From positions 1 to 12,846 of the forward strand of contig CANHUW010000030.1 of assembly GCA_947463975.1 (NCBI GenBank): a stretch of 12,846 bases of DNA, given 5' to 3'. Positions 7,403-12,846 of this stretch are shown piece after piece. The notes beneath the pieces were generated by a model, which had not been told where the DNA came from, searched no databases, and was given only the letters and a program-made list of their open reading frames with translations. A program made the position numbers and the translations under genes. Source of the DNA: Bacteroidota bacterium. GTDB taxonomy: Bacteria > Bacteroidota > Bacteroidia > Chitinophagales > Chitinophagaceae. Each line of letters starts with the position of its first letter. Within the stretch, counting starts at the first letter, position 1.

Positions 7403-8182
7403 TTATTGAAGATTAATTTTTCCTTTGAATACAAAAGTACCAGGACCCATTAGCCAGATATTGTTAAAATGGCCACCGCCTTTATGATGCAATTTGACTG
7501 CTAATTTTCCACCAAGGGTTTCAATGTTAATCGTTTGATCTCCTTCTTTATGTAAACATGCTATTAATGCAGCTGCGGTTACACCAGTGCCGCAACTATA
7601 AGTTTCATTTTCTACACCTCTTTCATAGGTTCTTACAAATAAGCCATTCTGTTGTTGTTCAACAAAGTTCACATTGATGCCTTCTTTAGTGAATCTTTCA
7701 TTATATCTAATGGCTTTGCCTTCTGCAAATACATCTAAAGACTGTAAATTTTTTACCTGCTTTATATAGTGAGGAGATCCTGTATTGGTTACATGAAAAT
7801 CATTTCCATGTTCTACTGCATTCACTTCAGACATTTTCAAATGTACCCATCCTTTATGATCAATAGTTGCTTCATGTGGTCCATCTACTGCAATAAAATG
7901 ATAATGTTCTTTCACAATACCTATATCATGTGCAAATTGAACCAAACACCTGCCGCCATTACCACACATGCTTCCTTCATTGCCATCTGCATTATAATAG
8001 GTCATAGAAAAATCAAATCCTTTTTCATTCCCTAATAACATTAATCCATCTGCTCCAATACCTTTTCTTCTATCGCACAAAAATGCAATTTGGCTAGTAG
8101 ATAAGGCAACATTGCCTTCTCTATTATCAATGATAACAAAATCATTGCCGGTTCCTTGATATTTTGAAAAAACGATATCCAT
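7403..8182 (-). CDS. dapF: Diaminopimelate epimerase
   Basis: A 259-residue PLP-independent epimerase that converts LL-diaminopimelate to meso-diaminopimelate, the last step before lysine and the peptidoglycan cross-linking residue. The two catalytic cysteines are visible in their family motifs: C73 in MCGNGGRC (72-79) and C197 in YSCGTGVTAAAL (195-206). Other family segments are FSKYQGTGNDFVIIDN (5-20), GADGLMLL (43-50), YNADGNEGS (63-71), GSPHYI (135-140) and ERGVENET (187-194). The length is close to the usual 260-280 residues, intact at both ends. The ATG start is preceded by 9 nt after the uridine-phosphorylase-like gene and followed 9 nt after its stop by the Nudix gene, so it is mid-operon. 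Confidence 0.97.
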   Translation of the reverse strand: MDIVFSKYQGTGNDFVIIDNREGNVALSTSQIAFLCDRRKGIGADGLMLLGNEKGFDFSMTYYNADGNEGSMCGNGGRCLVQFAHDIGIVKEHYHFIAVDGPHEATIDHKGWVHLKMSEVNAVEHGNDFHVTNTGSPHYIKQVKNLQSLDVFAEGKAIRYNERFTKEGINVNFVEQQQNGLFVRTYERGVENETYSCGTGVTAAALIACLHKEGDQTINIETLGGKLAVKLHHKGGGHFNNIWLMGPGTFVFKGKINLQ

Positions 8183-8191
8183 AATTACAAT

Positions 8192-9067
8192 TTAAATACT
8201 TGCTAAAATACCTAATGATTTTTGAATCATTTGATCAACTGCTTTAGCAGGATCTTTGCTAAATTCTTTCTTTACTCTATTGGCAACAATTACATTAATA
8301 CTTAGACATTGATGGCCTAATGCATTACACATTCCATAGATGGCACTGGTCTCCATTTCGAAATTGGCGATATGATGATTACCATATCTAAAGCTGGTCA
8401 TTTGATCAACTAAGTTAGGCATGCTTAATGGCAATCTAAGTATTCTACCTTGTGGTCCATAAAAACCAGGACAAGTAACAGTAATACCATGGCTATATCC
8501 TTCAGTAAAATGTTTTAATAAACTAGAGCTTGCACTAGCAATATAGGGATGAACATTATTGGATAGAATTTGTGTATGTTGTTCAAAAGCATTTAAAATG
8601 GCTTTCTCTTCATCGTTGTTTTGTAGTTTATAAAAATGCATCAAATTATCTATGCCTAATCCATGTGTTCCTGCTACTAATTGATCAACACCTACTTCAC
8701 CTTGTAAGGATCCACAGGTTCCCATTCTTATAATGTTCACTGATTTTTTAGTGTCTTTGATTAATCTGGTTTCAAAATCAATATTTACTAAAGCGTCCAC
8801 TTCGTTTAGGGCAATATCAATATTGTCTGGACCGATACCAGTACTTAAAACAGAGATTCTTTTATTACCTATATATCCAGTATGAGTAATAAACTCTCTA
8901 TGTGAAAGTTGGAACTCTATTTGATCGAAATACTTGCTAACATGTGCAACACGTTCAGGGTCTCCAACTGTAATAATGGTATCTGCAATTTCTTCCGGAC
9001 GAAGATTTAGGTGATATATAGCCCCTCTATCGTTAATAATCATTTCTGAAGCTCCAATGGGTTGCAT
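8192..9067 (-). CDS. Nucleoside phosphorylase, uridine-phosphorylase-like
   Basis: A 291-residue cytosolic enzyme of the PNP/UDP phosphorylase family, which splits nucleosides with phosphate for salvage. Seen (numbering from ATG 9067): phosphate-site TVGDPERV (33-40), STGIGPDNID (75-84), RMGTCGSL (114-121), PGFYGPQGR (200-208) and the ribose-binding FEMETSA (236-242). In the FYGPQGR segment Q206 and R208 have the Gln-x-Arg spacing that binds uracil in E. coli Udp, which argues for a pyrimidine nucleoside, though family swaps are common. The open frame continues upstream to a TTG at 9160; that extension of 31 residues would cross the tRNA-Cys promoter and is unlike the family start, so ATG 9067 is chosen (ATG 9043 is another option). 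First gene of the unit with dapF and a Nudix hydrolase. Confidence 0.87.
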   Translation of the reverse strand: MQPIGASEMIINDRGAIYHLNLRPEEIADTIITVGDPERVAHVSKYFDQIEFQLSHREFITHTGYIGNKRISVLSTGIGPDNIDIALNEVDALVNIDFETRLIKDTKKSVNIIRMGTCGSLQGEVGVDQLVAGTHGLGIDNLMHFYKLQNNDEEKAILNAFEQHTQILSNNVHPYIASASSSLLKHFTEGYSHGITVTCPGFYGPQGRILRLPLSMPNLVDQMTSFRYGNHHIANFEMETSAIYGMCNALGHQCLSINVIVANRVKKEFSKDPAKAVDQMIQKSLGILASI

Positions 9068-9080
9068 TTGTTCTGTTTTT

Positions 9081-9147
9081 ATAGCACAAATGTCGTTTAA
9101 ATCGCAATAGCTGTAAAATTCTTTTATAATTAAGTTCTTTGTGCTAT
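9081..9147. repeat. 10-bp inverted repeat in divergent promoter region
   Basis: ATAGCACAAA at 9081-9090 is the exact reverse complement of TTTGTGCTAT at 9138-9147, with 47 bp between. The right arm overlaps the start of the tRNA-Cys -7 element; the left arm lies in the promoter zone of the divergent phosphorylase operon, so each strand reads TTTGTGCTAT toward its own gene. It may be duplicated promoter sequence, a two-site operator, or chance. Confidence 0.4.
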
Positions 9148-9152
9148 TTTCG
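9122..9152 (+). promoter_or_regulatory. Candidate promoter of tRNA-Cys
   Basis: TATTTTCG at 9145-9152 is a -7 element of the TAnnTTyG form, 11 nt before the tRNA. Nineteen bases upstream is TTTT (9122-9125), one base off the Bacteroidota -33 TTTG. The tRNA-Gly gene at the right end has the identical TATTTTCG with an exact TTTG at the same 19-base spacing, which supports both calls. Confidence 0.55.
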
Positions 9153-9163
9153 CGTCCCAAAAG

Positions 9164-9234
9164 GGTCCTGTGGCCGAGTGGCTAGGCAGAGCTCTGCAAA
9201 AGCTTCTACAGCGGTTCGAATCCGCTCGGGACCT
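9164..9234 (+). tRNA. tRNA-Cys (anticodon GCA)
   Basis: Folds as a full cloverleaf: acceptor GGTCCTG (9164-9170) with CGGGACC (9227-9233) including one T-G pair, D stem GCC/GGC, anticodon stem GAGCT/AGCTT with loop CTGCAAA (anticodon GCA), a 4-base variable loop, and T stem AGCGG/CCGCT closing TTCGAAT. The discriminator base is T (9234), the tRNA-Cys identity element. CCA is not encoded. It is the only cysteine tRNA in the window and stands alone, with its own promoter and terminator. Confidence 0.96.
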
Positions 9235-9240
9235 CGATAC

Positions 9241-9271
9241 AAAGCCTGTCACGAAAGTGACGGGCTTTTTT
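9241..9271 (+). terminator. Rho-independent terminator of tRNA-Cys
   Basis: A 12-bp stem (9241-9252 with 9257-9268, one T-G wobble) closes a GAAA tetraloop and runs into six Ts (9266-9271). It begins 6 nt after the tRNA, so the transcript is a single tRNA. Confidence 0.9.
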
Positions 9272-9285
9272 AATGCGAGCAGCGT

Positions 9286-9349
9286 CAAGAGCTCGCTCTT
9301 GTAAGCCTGCGAGCGTTAAAAAAGCAAAGCGAATGCGAAGCATTTGCTT
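9286..9349. other. Hairpin-rich noncoding block
   Basis: This part of the 238-bp gene-free stretch between the tRNA terminator and the next gene holds two clear inverted repeats: CAAGAGC/GCTCTTG (9286-9292 with 9295-9301, 2-base loop) and a 10-bp stem 9327-9336 with 9340-9349 (one G-T pair, GAA loop). It is visibly GC-richer than the flanking genes and is full of GCGAG/GCGAA words. No T-run follows either stem, so they do not look like terminators. No coding potential is seen. Confidence 0.55.
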
Positions 9350-9355
9350 GAAAGG

Positions 9356-9487
9356 CTTTGGGTAAAGCGAGTATACCGAAAGGAAAAGCGACGAGCGAAG
9401 AGAGGAGCTAATCCTTTGGGTAAAGCGAGTATACCGAAAGGAAAAGCGACGAGCGAAGAGAGGAGCTAATCCTTTGGGTAAAGCGAG
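9356..9487. repeat. Perfect 58-bp tandem repeat, 2.3 copies
   Basis: Two contiguous copies (9356-9413 and 9414-9471) are identical at all 58 positions and are followed by the first 16 bases of a third (9472-9487). The plus strand is purine-rich (AAGCGACGAGCGAAGAGAGG). Each copy can form a hairpin: CCTTT-G-GGTA against TACC-G-AAAGG with one G-G mismatch and a 9-base loop; in copy 1 the outermost base is G rather than C, and the partial third copy has only the left arm. There are no spacers, so it is not a CRISPR array. The partial copy supplies the TTTG that may act as the -33 box of the next gene. Confidence 0.92.
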
Positions 9488-9505
9488 GTTTTATATTTAA
9501 TTTCG
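9473..9505 (+). promoter_or_regulatory. Candidate promoter of four-helix membrane protein gene
   Basis: TTTG (9473-9476), inside the partial third repeat copy, lies 21 bases before TAATTTCG (9498-9505). An overlapping alternative -7 is TATATTTA (9492-9499). Either would place transcription start at or just before the ATG at 9510, implying a leaderless or nearly leaderless mRNA. Confidence 0.4.
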
Positions 9506-9509
9506 CTCT

Positions 9510-9899
9510 ATGAAATATTCTCAAACCATTGGTTTAATACTTACTGCCTTTCTTTTGTTTTTAACAACACAACCATTAGTGATCATTGAAAGCAGAGATT
9601 GGGTGATTACAGGATGGAAAGTTGCAGAAACGAATTTTGGTCAGCCAGGTAAGTTTATGTTATATATGGGCGTAATGAATATTATTTTATTTGCCTTACC
9701 CTATATTCCAGCAAAAAGATTCAATATGGTTTTTGCTATTTTGAATTTTTCTTGGACTATCAGAAATTTTTTAATTCTATCTGCTTGTGCAATGGGAGAG
9801 TGTCCTCAAAAACAATGGGCCTTGTATGCTTGTATCGTAGTAAGTTTTGCTATTTTAATTATGACATTCTTACCAAAGATTGAGGTCAATAAAAAATGA
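9510..9899 (+). CDS. Four-helix membrane protein, unknown function
   Basis: A 129-residue protein that I cannot place in a named family. Helices are visible at about 6-26, 48-66, 71-93 and 103-121; the first could instead be an uncleaved signal anchor. The loop between helices 1 and 2 is polar and aromatic (ESRDWVITGWKVAETNFGQPGK, quoted in part: WVITGWKVAE 31-40), and C93 and C98 (ACAMGECPQ) flank the short loop between helices 3 and 4, a spacing that could hold a disulfide or bind metal. No enzyme motif is seen. The ATG at 9510 is the only sensible start. It is a single-gene unit: the tandem repeat lies before it, and its TGA sits inside the stem of a bidirectional terminator shared with rocD. 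Confidence 0.75.
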   Translation: MKYSQTIGLILTAFLLFLTTQPLVIIESRDWVITGWKVAETNFGQPGKFMLYMGVMNIILFALPYIPAKRFNMVFAILNFSWTIRNFLILSACAMGECPQKQWALYACIVVSFAILIMTFLPKIEVNKK

Positions 9900-9921
9900 G
9901 TCCCATTGGAGACTCATTTTT
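9892..9921. terminator. Bidirectional terminator between 9510 gene and rocD
   Basis: A perfect 11-bp stem (9892-9902 with 9911-9921) closes an 8-base loop. The arms AAAAATGAGTC and GACTCATTTTT give a T-run on both strands, so it can end the convergent 9510 gene and rocD. The stop codon of the 9510 gene (9897-9899) is inside the left arm. Confidence 0.85.
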
Positions 9922-9942
9922 AAAAGATATATTTTCCAACTC

Positions 9943-11175
9943 TTAGCTAATTCTTTTTAACGCTTCGGCAATTATTCCTACCGCTTCTTTTATTTGCGCT
10001 TCATTAATGATTAATGGAGGTGCAAATCTAATTTTATCACCGTGTGTTGGTTTTGCTAATAATCCCAGCTCTTTCAAATACAAACAAAGTTCCCAAGAAA
10101 CTTCTGGATCAGGATGATTGATCACAATTGCATTTAATAAACCCTTGCCTCTCACTAATTTGATTAATGGGGAGTGTAGTTTTTCTAATTCGCTTCTTAG
10201 TAAAGCACCCATAGCTGCTGCATTTTCCGCCATTTTCTCAGACCTTAAAACTTCCAAAGCTTTCATAGCAACTGCACATGCTAGTGGATTACCTCCATAG
10301 GTTGATCCATGTTCTCCTGGTTTAATTTGCATCATGATAGTATCATCCGCTAAAATGGCTGATATAGGAAGAGTGCCACCACTTAATGCTTTTCCTAAAA
10401 TTAAAATATCAGGTCTTACATTTTCATGATCACATGCCAACATTTTACCTGTTCTTGCAAGTCCAGTTTGAATCTCATCAGCAATAAATAAAACATTGTA
10501 TTTTGTACATAAATCTCTTACACCTTTTAAATATCCTTCTGTTGGAATAACTACTCCAGCCTCACCTTGAATAGGTTCCACCATAAATGCAGCAACATTT
10601 GAATCTGCTAATGCTGTTTCTAATGCTTGCAAATCGTTATAAGGAACAATGCCAAATCCTGGCATATAAGGTCCAAATCCTTTATAACTGCTTGGATCAG
10701 TAGAAGAAGAAATGGCTGCTAAAGTTCTGCCCCAAAAATTTCCTTCTGCAAATAAAATCTTTGCTTGATTTTCTGAAATTCCTTTTACTGCGTAGCCCCA
10801 TCTTCTTGCAAGTTTAATGGCGGTTTCTCCTCCCTCTACTCCAGTATTCATGGGCAATACTTTATCATATCCAAAGTATTGTGTAATATACTTTTCATAT
10901 TCTCCCAATAAATTATTGTGAAATGCACGAGAGGTAAGGGTCAATTTAGATGCTTGCTCTTGAAGGGCTTTAATGATCGCAGGATGACAATGACCTTGAT
11001 TCACTGCCGAATATCCACTCAAGAAATCAAAATATCTTTTACCATCTACATCATAAAGGTATACGCCCTCACCTCTGTCTAAAACTACAGGAATGGGATG
11101 GTAATTATGTGCGCCATAGGTATTTTCTAAGTCCAAATACTTTTGCGTATTGGAACTAACTGTTGTATTGTTCAT
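9943..11175 (-). CDS. rocD: Ornithine aminotransferase
   Basis: A 410-residue PLP enzyme (class III aminotransferase) that turns ornithine and 2-oxoglutarate into glutamate semialdehyde and glutamate, linking arginine and proline metabolism. The sequence is of the RocD type from its N-terminus: YGAHNYHPIPVVLDRGEGVYLYDVDG (in part, 20-45) and FDFLSGYSAVNQGHCHP (49-65). PLP-site features: MNTGVEGGETAIKLAR (109-124), the VEPIQGEAGV block (199-208), IADEIQTGLARTG (231-243) with D233 facing the pyridine nitrogen, and the Schiff-base lysine K262 in LILGKALSGG (258-267). STYGGNPLACAVA (291-303) follows. Length is that of the family. Single gene: divergent from the GT2 gene, closed by the terminator at 9892-9921. 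No Shine-Dalgarno precedes ATG 11175. Confidence 0.95.
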   Translation of the reverse strand: MNNTTVSSNTQKYLDLENTYGAHNYHPIPVVLDRGEGVYLYDVDGKRYFDFLSGYSAVNQGHCHPAIIKALQEQASKLTLTSRAFHNNLLGEYEKYITQYFGYDKVLPMNTGVEGGETAIKLARRWGYAVKGISENQAKILFAEGNFWGRTLAAISSSTDPSSYKGFGPYMPGFGIVPYNDLQALETALADSNVAAFMVEPIQGEAGVVIPTEGYLKGVRDLCTKYNVLFIADEIQTGLARTGKMLACDHENVRPDILILGKALSGGTLPISAILADDTIMMQIKPGEHGSTYGGNPLACAVAMKALEVLRSEKMAENAAAMGALLRSELEKLHSPLIKLVRGKGLLNAIVINHPDPEVSWELCLYLKELGLLAKPTHGDKIRFAPPLIINEAQIKEAVGIIAEALKRIS

Positions 11176-11314
11176 CTGTTGATTGTATAAAAATGAAGGA
11201 AATCTTACTATTTATTGAATAGTATGTTAAGAAAGATAAAACTGTTGTTTACTACTACCCAATGGGATGATTCAACAAATCTAGGTTCTGAATTAAAATT
11301 TGTCCCTTTTGCAT

Positions 11315-11386
11315 ATGTCGAAGTTAGTTTTTTTAGTGCAATTTCCCATAATTTGGGCTTACATTCGCAAAAACAAATTTCATTGA
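11315..11386 (+). other. Candidate 23-codon upstream ORF before GT2 gene
   Basis: ATG 11315 opens a short frame (begins MSKLVFLVQFPIIWAY, ends RKNKFH) that reads as a small hydrophobic, basic-tailed peptide. Its TGA (11384-11386) overlaps the TTG start proposed for the glycosyltransferase in the arrangement TTGA, similar to ATGA coupling. This could be a short membrane peptide, an upstream regulatory ORF, or chance; no Shine-Dalgarno is present and a possible -7 element (11360-11367) lies inside it. Confidence 0.2.
11360..11367 (+). promoter_or_regulatory. Candidate -7 element of right-hand GT2 gene
   Basis: TACATTCG has the TAnnTTCG form seen before both tRNA genes and is likewise followed by C. 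It would start transcription about 10 nt before TTG 11383. No TTTG box is seen at the usual distance, so the call is weak. The rest of the 207-bp gap between rocD and this gene (11176-11382) shows no other clear feature besides the short ORF at 11315. Confidence 0.3.
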
Positions 11387-12396
11387 AACCTAGGGTAGCT
11401 ATAGTCATTCTGAATTTCAACGGCGTTCATCATTTAAGGTCATTTTTGCCTTCGGTGATGGCTACTCAATATGAGCATTTAGAAGTCGTTGTGGCAGATA
11501 ATGGTTCCACGGATAATTCTATTGAAGTTATCAAGAATGAATTTGCACAAGTTACTTTAATCACTCATGCTAATAATGAGGGCTTTGCGGGTGGATATAA
11601 TTGGGCATTAAAAGAAGTGAAAGCAGATTATTATGTTTTATTAAATTCGGATGTAGAAGTAGATCCTCATTGGATTGATCCCATGGTTGCGCTTTTAGAA
11701 GCTGATGCAACAATAGGTGCATGTCAACCAAAAGTGTTGTCATTTAGTGCAAAAGAAAGTTTTGAATATGCAGGTGCTGCAGGTGGATGGATTGATGCAT
11801 TAGGATACCCTTTTTCTAGAGGAAGAGTGTTTGATGTTTGCGAAAAAGATCATGGTCAATACAATCAGTCAAGTCCGATTTTTTGGGCGACAGGTGCAGC
11901 CATGATGATTCGTTCGAATTTATTTCATCAGTTGAATGGTTTTGATGATCAATTTTTTGCGCATCAAGAAGAAATTGATTTGTGTTGGAGAATGCAATTA
12001 TTAGGTTTTCATTTATATGCATGCCCCAATGCGAAAGTATTTCATGTAGGTGCAGGAACTTTACCAAGAGGCGGTAGAAAAGTTTTCCTCAACTTTAGAA
12101 ATAATTTAATCATGTTGACGAAAAATTTACCTGCTCAAGAACTAGTTTGGAAAATACCATGCAGGTTTGCTTTGGATGCTATTTCTGCATGGAAGGGTTT
12201 ATTCAGTGGTGATTTTTCGTTTTTCAAGGCTATCGTTGCTGCTCATTTTGGATATTTTTCCCATATCCTATCAGGTAAATTAAAACGCACCAAAAGCCCG
12301 AAACCCATGAAATCATTGGATGGGGTTTATAATGGGTCCTTGGTTTGGGACTACTTTATCAAAAACAAGCAACATTTTAATAAAATTGTGCTCTAA
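11383..12396 (+). CDS. GT2 family glycosyltransferase (rhamnosyltransferase-like)
   Basis: A 337-residue GT-A glycosyltransferase. From the chosen start: KPRVAIVILNFNG (2-14), VVVADNGSTDNS (35-46), NNEGFAGGYNWAL (64-76), metal-binding NSD (88-90), WATGAAMMIRSNLF (168-181), and the acceptor-site FFAHQEEIDLCWRMQLLG (191-208) with E196, E197 and D199 as candidate base, then H221 in VFHVGAG. The frame is open upstream to ATG 11224 and TTG 11215, but those 53-56 extra residues do not look like a glycosyltransferase N-terminus, whereas TTG 11383 starts the protein exactly where the family does. If the longer start is right the protein has a 393-residue form. The C-terminal third (about 240-300) has hydrophobic patches that may associate with the membrane. 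It stands apart from the left-hand glycan genes. Confidence 0.85.
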   Translation: MKPRVAIVILNFNGVHHLRSFLPSVMATQYEHLEVVVADNGSTDNSIEVIKNEFAQVTLITHANNEGFAGGYNWALKEVKADYYVLLNSDVEVDPHWIDPMVALLEADATIGACQPKVLSFSAKESFEYAGAAGGWIDALGYPFSRGRVFDVCEKDHGQYNQSSPIFWATGAAMMIRSNLFHQLNGFDDQFFAHQEEIDLCWRMQLLGFHLYACPNAKVFHVGAGTLPRGGRKVFLNFRNNLIMLTKNLPAQELVWKIPCRFALDAISAWKGLFSGDFSFFKAIVAAHFGYFSHILSGKLKRTKSPKPMKSLDGVYNGSLVWDYFIKNKQHFNKIVL

Positions 12397-12422
12397 GAGC
12401 AAGATTATTAAGAACTTGTTGT

Positions 12423-12430
12423 TATTTTTG
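12423..12430 (+). promoter_or_regulatory. Candidate -7 element of 68-residue protein gene
   Basis: TATTTTTG matches TAnnTTTG exactly and ends 18 nt before ATG 12449. A matching -33 TTTG is not seen. The 52-bp gap after the glycosyltransferase stop has no real terminator: only a 4-bp GCTC/GAGC hairpin (12390-12400) without a T-run. Confidence 0.45.
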
Positions 12431-12448
12431 CATCCGTAAATAATTTAT

Positions 12449-12655
12449 ATGTCACAAGATTTACATACAACAGAAGAGGCGCAAAAAGATATAGCAACTA
12501 ATTGGGTTAGTTCTTCAAGATTTTTCTTTTATGTGTCAGTATTTGCTTTATTGGCTTTAGTAGTAGGTAACTGCTCTAAAGTATTCTCTAGTGGGTTTAA
12601 AAAGCCTAATCCAGAAGTAAATACAAGTTCTCAGTATAAGCCTGAATATAAATAG
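12449..12655 (+). CDS. Small single-helix membrane protein, unknown function
   Basis: A 68-residue protein: a polar, acidic N-terminus (MSQDLHTTEEAQKD), one hydrophobic helix at about 24-42 (FFFYVSVFALLALVVGN), then a 26-residue polar, Pro- and Lys-rich tail ending YKPEYK. C42 follows the helix, but the preceding GN does not fit a lipobox, so it is unlikely to be a lipoprotein. I recognise no family. Support for it being real: a perfect -7 element 18 nt upstream, a clean fit between the glycosyltransferase and tRNA-Gly, and the standard topology of a small anchored protein. It may be transcribed alone or by read-through from the glycosyltransferase. Confidence 0.6.
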   Translation: MSQDLHTTEEAQKDIATNWVSSSRFFFYVSVFALLALVVGNCSKVFSSGFKKPNPEVNTSSQYKPEYK

Positions 12656-12662
12656 AAAAAAT

Positions 12663-12693
12663 TTTGTTGGTGTGCGCTAAATCCTTATTTTCG
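12663..12693 (+). promoter_or_regulatory. Promoter of tRNA-Gly
   Basis: TTTG (12663-12666), 19 bases, then TATTTTCG (12686-12693), the expected Bacteroidota -33/-7 layout apart from C for T at the seventh base of the -7 box. It lies 26 nt before the tRNA. The tRNA-Cys gene has the same -7 sequence at the same spacing to its upstream T-rich box. Confidence 0.65.
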
Positions 12694-12719
12694 CACTCCA
12701 AAAAATAGTTCTTGTACAA

Positions 12720-12792
<73 letters not shown>

Positions 12793-12793
12793 C

Positions 12794-12825
12794 AAAATCC
12801 CGAATTTCGGTTCGGGATTTTTTTT
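12794..12825 (+). terminator. Rho-independent terminator of tRNA-Gly
   Basis: An 11-bp perfect stem (12794-12804 with 12811-12821), 6-base loop, and a run of eight Ts (12818-12825), starting 1 nt after the tRNA. The last 21 bases of the window show nothing further. Confidence 0.9.
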
Positions 12826-12846
12826 AAGTCTGTGAAAGACGCCTTG

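Noticed and set aside
8192..9160. Longer phosphorylase reading frame from TTG 9160
   Set aside because: The extra 31 residues run across the tRNA-Cys promoter to 3 bp from the tRNA and do not resemble the family; ATG 9067 gives a normal N-terminus.
9356..9487. Possible CRISPR array or protein-coding repeat
   Set aside because: The copies are contiguous with no unique spacers and no cas genes nearby. The 58-base unit is not a multiple of three, so successive copies shift frame and cannot encode a protein repeat.
9164..9510. Integrated mobile element at tRNA-Cys
   Set aside because: A tRNA beside odd-composition DNA is a typical integration site, but there is no integrase, transposase or repeated tRNA 3' end within the window.
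12390..12400. Terminator after the right-hand GT2 gene
   Set aside because: Only a 4-bp stem with a 3-base loop and no following T-run.

Overview
The window looks like an ordinary chromosomal stretch of an AT-rich Bacteroidota bacterium, most likely a Chitinophagaceae-type relative. The signs are low GC, start codons almost without Shine-Dalgarno sequences, promoter-like -7 elements of the Bacteroidota form TAnnTTTG (or TAnnTTCG), and a typical protein set (YfhO-type giant membrane protein, RocD-type ornithine aminotransferase, several GT2 glycosyltransferases). This placement is inference from sequence character; no database search was run.

Left third (1-5756): the end of a surface-glycan locus. 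It holds the C-terminus of an unrecognised protein that runs off the left edge, a family-3 membrane acyltransferase, a rhamnosyltransferase-like GT2 protein, and a two-gene unit made of a YfhO-family polytopic protein followed 1 nt later by another GT2 protein. Two convergent gene pairs overlap at their 3' ends (24 and 4 bp). Together these genes plausibly build, modify and transfer sugars at the cytoplasmic membrane; the glycan itself cannot be named.

Middle (5757-9160): a divergent promoter region, a small three-helix membrane protein of unknown function, and directly behind it a YhhQ/VUT-type queuosine-precursor transporter. Convergent to these is a tight three-gene unit read on the minus strand: uridine-phosphorylase-like enzyme, diaminopimelate epimerase (dapF) and a Nudix hydrolase, with 9-nt gaps.

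Right part (9161-12846): tRNA-Cys(GCA) with a strong terminator, a GC-richer, hairpin-rich noncoding block ending in a perfect 58-bp tandem duplication, a four-helix membrane protein of unknown function, a bidirectional terminator, ornithine aminotransferase (rocD, minus strand), a further GT2 glycosyltransferase whose start is probably an internal TTG, a 68-residue single-helix protein, and tRNA-Gly(GCC) with its terminator.

No convincing new defence, mobile or secretion system was found. The items most worth a second look are the 58-bp repeat block, two very short upstream ORFs (before yfhO and before the right-hand GT2 gene), and the small membrane protein paired with the queuosine-precursor transporter.
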